The notes beneath the pieces are model-generated. The model worked only from the letters and a program-made list of their open reading frames with translations, had not been told where the DNA came from and made no database searches. DNA of 64,000 nucleotides, from positions 1 to 64,000 of the forward strand of contig NZ_SJKD01000009.1 of assembly GCF_004331485.1 (NCBI RefSeq). Reading direction: 5' to 3'. Position 1 is the first letter of the stretch, and each line of letters begins with the position of its first letter. Source of the stretch: Kribbella capetownensis. GTDB taxonomy: Bacteria > Actinomycetota > Actinomycetes > Propionibacteriales > Kribbellaceae. The position numbers were made by a program, and so were the translations under genes. Positions 60,502 through 64,000 of this stretch are shown here, one piece after another.

Positions 60502-61596
60502 GTGACATTGCCGAGCATCCCGCACGTGGACATCGAGTCCCTGCAGCATTTCGACCGGATCGTGGCGGCGGGCGCCACTTCGATGGCGGGCTGGCGGGTG
60601 CAGTCGGTCGACCTGACCGGCCGGACGGCGGAACTGCTCGGACTGCGCCCGATGGGCGCCCTGTTCCTCGGCTGCGTGCTGGAGGAGAAGTCCGACGCCT
60701 GGATCCGTGACGGCGGCGGGCTCGTGTTCCCCGCGATCCCGTCCCTGCCCTTCGACGCCTACCGCGGCACGCTGTACGACGCCGAGGAGCTCTACGCCGG
60801 CCTCGAGGACGGGTACGACGCCACACCGGACGCTCGGATCTACGCGTGGTCCCGGCAGCACGACGAGAAGGGCGACACCAGTCGGACTCTCGCGGCCGCC
60901 CTGCACGACCATTCCATCGCCGACGCACTCCACGAGCTGCCCACCGACCAGCCGTGGATCGGTGTCATGGGCGGACACGGTGTCGCCCGCGGGAGTACGT
61001 CGTACCGGTCTGCTGTCATGCTCGGGCGCAGCCTCGCCCAGACGGGCCGCACCGTCGTCACCGGCGGTGGTCCGGGCGCCATGGAAGCGGCGAACCTCGG
61101 TGCGTCTCTGTCCGGGTACGACGAGTCGGCCGTCGACACCGCACTGGCTGCGCTGGCCGCCGTACCGTCGTTCAAGCCCTCGGTGGCCGAGTGGGCCGCC
61201 GCAGGGCTCCGTGTACGGCGTGAGCTCCCCGGCGCCGGCGGGGTGTCGATCCCGACCTGGTTCTACGGGCACGAGCCGCCGAACGTGTTCGCGTCGTCGA
61301 TCGCGAAGTACTTCTCCAACGCTCAGCGGGAGGACGTGCTGCTCAGCCGGGCGAAGGGCGGGATCGTCTACCTGCCCGGCGCGGCCGGAACCGTGCAGGA
61401 GGTCTTCCAGGCGGTCACACCGAACTACTACGGCGATCCGGCCACCCAGATCCCGCTGATCCTCGTCGACATCGAGCACTGGACCGTCAAGCTGCCGGTC
61501 TGGCCGCTGCTGCAGTCCCTGGCCGCGGACCGACCGATGGCGAGGTCACTCCACCTGGTCGACACCATCGACGAGGCGACCGCTCTGGTCAGCTGA
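60502..61596 (+). CDS. LOG-family Rossmann nucleotide-binding protein
   Basis: A 364-residue protein. The N-terminal region of about 135 residues is fused to a LOG-type Rossmann domain (WIGVMGGHGVARGS, TVVTGGGPGAMEAANLG, IVYLPGAAGTVQEVFQAVTPN). LOG proteins are phosphoribohydrolases for cytokinin-type or other nucleotides, but this longer actinobacterial form is uncharacterised. I prefer GTG 60502, preceded by AAGG; GTG 60493 is possible. The 3' end overlaps the convergent acetyltransferase by 8 bp. Confidence 0.82.
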   Translation: MTLPSIPHVDIESLQHFDRIVAAGATSMAGWRVQSVDLTGRTAELLGLRPMGALFLGCVLEEKSDAWIRDGGGLVFPAIPSLPFDAYRGTLYDAEELYAGLEDGYDATPDARIYAWSRQHDEKGDTSRTLAAALHDHSIADALHELPTDQPWIGVMGGHGVARGSTSYRSAVMLGRSLAQTGRTVVTGGGPGAMEAANLGASLSGYDESAVDTALAALAAVPSFKPSVAEWAAAGLRVRRELPGAGGVSIPTWFYGHEPPNVFASSIAKYFSNAQREDVLLSRAKGGIVYLPGAAGTVQEVFQAVTPNYYGDPATQIPLILVDIEHWTVKLPVWPLLQSLAADRPMARSLHLVDTIDEATALVS

Positions 61597-62050
61597 GGAC
61601 CCTGGTCAGCTTCACGTCCTCCTCCTCGAAGCCGAGGCTGCGGTAGAAGCCGCGCGCGGACGTGTTGGCGGTGCCGGTGTCGAGAGTGATCGTGGTGACG
61701 CCCAGCCGACGTGCGTCGTCGGTCACGGTGTCTATCAAAGCGCGGCCGACGCCTTCGCCCTCGTGATCCGTGGATACCACCAGCTCACCGACGTACAGCT
61801 CCTGGTCGCCGGACCAGTGCGTCCGCTCCTCGCCGGAGACGAAGCCGGCGACCACACCGTCCACCTCCGCGACGTACACGAACCGGCCTGGTTCGGCGGC
61901 TCGCTCGACTGCCTCGACGACCCAGCCGGTGACGGCCGCACGCACTCCGTCCGGTGAGCGCCAGCGCGCCACTCCCTCCATCAGTCGCGGCGCCAGGTCG
62001 AGCACCGCCTCCCGGTCCTTCTCCTCGTACCGACGTACCTCACCACGCAT
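61589..62050 (-). CDS. GNAT-family acetyltransferase
   Basis: A 153-residue acetyltransferase with motif A DHEGEGVGRALIDTVTDDARRLG and motif B TSARGFYRSLGFEEEDVKL. Start ATG 62050 (MRGEVRRYEEKDREAVLDLA); a longer open frame above is a shadow of the divergent hydrolase gene. Substrate unknown. Confidence 0.87.
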   Translation of the reverse strand: MRGEVRRYEEKDREAVLDLAPRLMEGVARWRSPDGVRAAVTGWVVEAVERAAEPGRFVYVAEVDGVVAGFVSGEERTHWSGDQELYVGELVVSTDHEGEGVGRALIDTVTDDARRLGVTTITLDTGTANTSARGFYRSLGFEEEDVKLTRVLS

Positions 62051-62089
62051 GACCCAAGTCTGTCGGAGGCTTGGTCTACCGTGCCCGGC

Positions 62090-62794
62090 ATGACGAACTT
62101 CGTGTTGGTGCCAGGGGCGTGGCTCGGTGCGTGGGCGTGGGACGAGGTGGCGGCCGGGCTGCGCGCGGAGGGGCACGAGGTCTATCCGGTGACGCTGAGC
62201 GGGCTGGCCGAGCGGCACGGTCCCGATTCCGCGCGGGTCGGACAGCAGCAACACGTCGACGACATCGTGGCGGTGATCGAGAGCCGCGATCTGCGAGACG
62301 TCGTCCTCGTCGGGCACAGCTACTCGGGGATTCCAGTCGGCCAGGCCGCCGGGCGGATCGGCGACCGGCTGCGTCGGGTGGTGTACGTCGACTCGAACAT
62401 CCCGGCCGACGGGAGGTCGTTCGTCGACGGCTGGTCTGCTGAAGGACGCGCGTGGGTCGAGGGGCAGCTGGCCGAGTCCGGTGGGTTCTGGCCACCGCTC
62501 ACCGCCGAGGACTACGTCGACCAGGACCTGTCCGACGAGGCGATCACGCTGATCGTCGCCCGGAGTACGCCGCACCCCGGCCGGGCGATCTCGGAGCCGG
62601 CCAAGCTGACCCGGCCCATCGGCGAGCTCCCCACGACGTACCTCAAATGCCTGCTGGACGGCGCCACACCCTCGGCAGACGTCGTCGAGCAACTGAAGAG
62701 CCCGTCCTGGGAGCTGCTCGAGCTACCCACGGGCCACTGGCCGATGTTCTCGCAACCCACAGCCCTCACCAAGCTGTTGAGCGAGCTGGGTTAG
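62090..62794 (+). CDS. Alpha/beta hydrolase (esterase/salicylate-esterase-like)
   Basis: A 234-residue hydrolase with an N-terminal FVLVPGAWLGAWAWDEVAAG oxyanion region, nucleophile elbow VLVGHSYSGIPV (Ser) and C-terminal catalytic His in LPTGHWPMFSQP. This pattern resembles plant-type MES/hydroxynitrile-lyase-like esterases found in actinobacteria. ATG 62090 preferred; GTG 62081 is in frame. Confidence 0.87.
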   Translation: MTNFVLVPGAWLGAWAWDEVAAGLRAEGHEVYPVTLSGLAERHGPDSARVGQQQHVDDIVAVIESRDLRDVVLVGHSYSGIPVGQAAGRIGDRLRRVVYVDSNIPADGRSFVDGWSAEGRAWVEGQLAESGGFWPPLTAEDYVDQDLSDEAITLIVARSTPHPGRAISEPAKLTRPIGELPTTYLKCLLDGATPSADVVEQLKSPSWELLELPTGHWPMFSQPTALTKLLSELG

Positions 62795-62800
62795 GCGTGG

Positions 62801-62822
62801 CTGGTAATCGCGGGATTACCAG
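62801..62822. terminator. Small hairpin between convergent genes
   Basis: CTGGTAATC and GATTACCAG pair perfectly around GCGG, between the hydrolase gene and rlmN. Confidence 0.6.
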
Positions 62823-62829
62823 ACATGAC

Positions 62830-63951
62830 CTAAGCCCTGTCGGCGGCGGCGAGTTGGCCGCAGGCTCCGTCGATCTCCTGGCCGCGGGTGTCGCGGACCG
62901 TGGTCGGGATGCCGCCGGCCTGGAGGCGGCGGACGAACTCGCGCTCGTCAGCGGGGTCCGACGCGGTCCACTTCGAGCCCGGGGTCGGGTTGAGTGGGAT
63001 CAGGTTGACGTGCACCCAGCCCCAGTCGCCGCGGGCGGCCAGCTTCTCCGCCAGCAGGTCCGCGCGCCAGGCGTGGTCGTTGATGTCGCGGATCATCGCG
63101 TACTCGATCGAGACCCGGCGCTTCGTCTGCCGCGCGTACCCCCACGCGGCGTCGAGCACCTCGTCGACCTTCCAGCGGTTGTTGATCGGCACGAGCTCGT
63201 CGCGCAGTTCGTCGTCCGGCGCGTGCAGCGACAGCGCGAGCGTCACCGGGATGCCCTCGGTGGAGAGCTGGTTGATCCGCGGCACCAGGCCGACCGTCGA
63301 CACGGTCACACCACGCGCCGAGATCCCGAGGCCCTCCGGCGACGGGTCGGTGAACCGGCGGACCGCGCCGATCACGGCCTTGTAGTTGGCCATCGGCTCG
63401 CCCATGCCCATGAACACGATGTTGCTGACCCGGCCCGGCCCGCCGGCGATCTCACCGCGGGACAGCGCCCGGGCACCGTCGACGACCTGCTCCACGATCT
63501 CCGCGGTCGTCATGTTCCGGGTCAGCCCGGCCTGACCGGTAGCGCAGAACGGGCACGCCATCCCACAGCCGGCCTGCGACGACACGCACATCGTGGTCCG
63601 GTCCGTGTAGCGCATCAGGACGGACTCGACCAGCGAACCGTCCAGCAGCTTCCACAGCGTCTTGCGGGTCTGCCCGTTGTCGCACTCCAGGTCGCGCACG
63701 CGGGTCAGCAGCGGCGGCATCAGCTCGGCCACCAGCTTGTCCCGGGTCGCGGCCGGCAGATCGGTCATCTCGGCCGGGTCGGACACCAGCCGGGAGAAGT
63801 AGTGGTTCGACAACTGCTTGGCCCGGAACGCGGGCTCGCCCAGCGCGGCTACCGCCGTACGCCGTTCCTCCCCGGTGAGATCGGCCAGATGCCGCGGCGG
63901 CTTCTTGGCACGGCGCGGCTCATCGAAAACAAGGGGAAGGGAGGTAGTCAT
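62830..63951 (-). CDS. rlmN: Dual-specificity RNA methyltransferase RlmN
   Basis: A 373-residue radical-SAM enzyme that methylates C2 of A2503 in 23S rRNA and A37 in some tRNAs. The cluster motif is GCGMACPFCATGQ (CxxxCxxC), SNIVFMGMGEPMANY and ISARGVTVSTVGLVPRI are signatures, and the methyl-carrying C-terminal cysteine is in EIDGACGQLAA. Start ATG 63951. The sequence above it to 64000 holds only its 5' region. Confidence 0.96.
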   Translation of the reverse strand: MTTSLPLVFDEPRRAKKPPRHLADLTGEERRTAVAALGEPAFRAKQLSNHYFSRLVSDPAEMTDLPAATRDKLVAELMPPLLTRVRDLECDNGQTRKTLWKLLDGSLVESVLMRYTDRTTMCVSSQAGCGMACPFCATGQAGLTRNMTTAEIVEQVVDGARALSRGEIAGGPGRVSNIVFMGMGEPMANYKAVIGAVRRFTDPSPEGLGISARGVTVSTVGLVPRINQLSTEGIPVTLALSLHAPDDELRDELVPINNRWKVDEVLDAAWGYARQTKRRVSIEYAMIRDINDHAWRADLLAEKLAARGDWGWVHVNLIPLNPTPGSKWTASDPADEREFVRRLQAGGIPTTVRDTRGQEIDGACGQLAAADRA

Positions 63952-64000
63952 AACCGACCTATTGTCGCCCGCCGCCCCAACCGTTCACAAATTCACATCC

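Noticed and set aside
1..64000. tRNA genes, prophage or intact insertion sequences
   Set aside because: No cloverleaf with a TTCRA arm, integrase, transposase or phage structural gene was recognised on either strand by eye; a dedicated tRNA scan was not possible.

Overview
The window is high-GC actinobacterial chromosome. The order miaB, miaA, dapF, hflX, dinG, lexA, nrdR, nrdJ (all but lexA on the minus strand) is a familiar actinobacterial arrangement. GTG starts are frequent, and there is a MacS-type sensor kinase, a SigE-type sigma factor and HAF-repeat secreted proteins. Together these point to Propionibacteriales, most likely Kribbella or a close relative. The genus is an inference from gene content and was not searched.

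Layout. 1-611 holds the promoter and leader of an rRNA operon that runs leftwards out of the window. 640-7409 carries accessory genes: a serine hydrolase, a small membrane protein, a KTSC protein, an HTH protein, a caspase/CHAT-like protease beside an unknown membrane protein, an aldo/keto reductase and a methyltransferase. 7472-11132 holds a LuxR regulator divergent from two tandem HAF-repeat secreted proteins. 11244-14751 is nrdR-nrdJ behind two repeats 31 bp apart that look like NrdR boxes. 15031-20233 is a pentose-type sugar catabolic locus (dehydratase, DapA-family enzyme, GH39 xylosidase) divergent from its GntR regulator. 20264-23234 has a nucleoside hydrolase, then TetR divergent from a GNAT gene and a methyltransferase. 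23242-24911 is the SOS pair lexA and a LysM division inhibitor with four LexA-box-like sites between them, followed by glutathione peroxidase, dinG and an ATP-dependent ligase. 28696-32823 holds a fused SecDF and a two-component system. 34737-37154 is hflX and dapF.

37429-44033 is a module for N-acyl and D-amino acids: SIS regulator, N-acylamino-acid racemase-like enzyme, permease, D-aminoacylase and a divergent M20 carboxypeptidase. It is followed by a gamma-glutamyltransferase and a sigma/anti-sigma pair downstream of miaA. With that pair it separates miaA from dapF-hflX. 48296-54044 is accessory: a small SGGDVE-repeat protein, an MT0933-type protein, hydrolases, acetyltransferases, a Nudix protein and a 445-bp segment bounded by imperfect inverted repeats. 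54041-63951 contains miaB, the gluABCD glutamate transporter, a class III aminotransferase, a LOG-family protein and rlmN.

Most notable observations: two secreted-protein genes (M6 protease at 33058-34676, phosphoesterase/LamG at 52489-53345) have each lost the middle of the gene together with a frameshift; the CHAT-like protease/membrane protein pair; the inverted-repeat-bounded segment at 51253-51697; the SGGDVE repeat protein; and several clear operators (four SOS boxes, 21-bp TetR palindrome, GntR inverted repeat, NrdR box pair). No tRNA, CRISPR array, intact transposase or prophage was seen.
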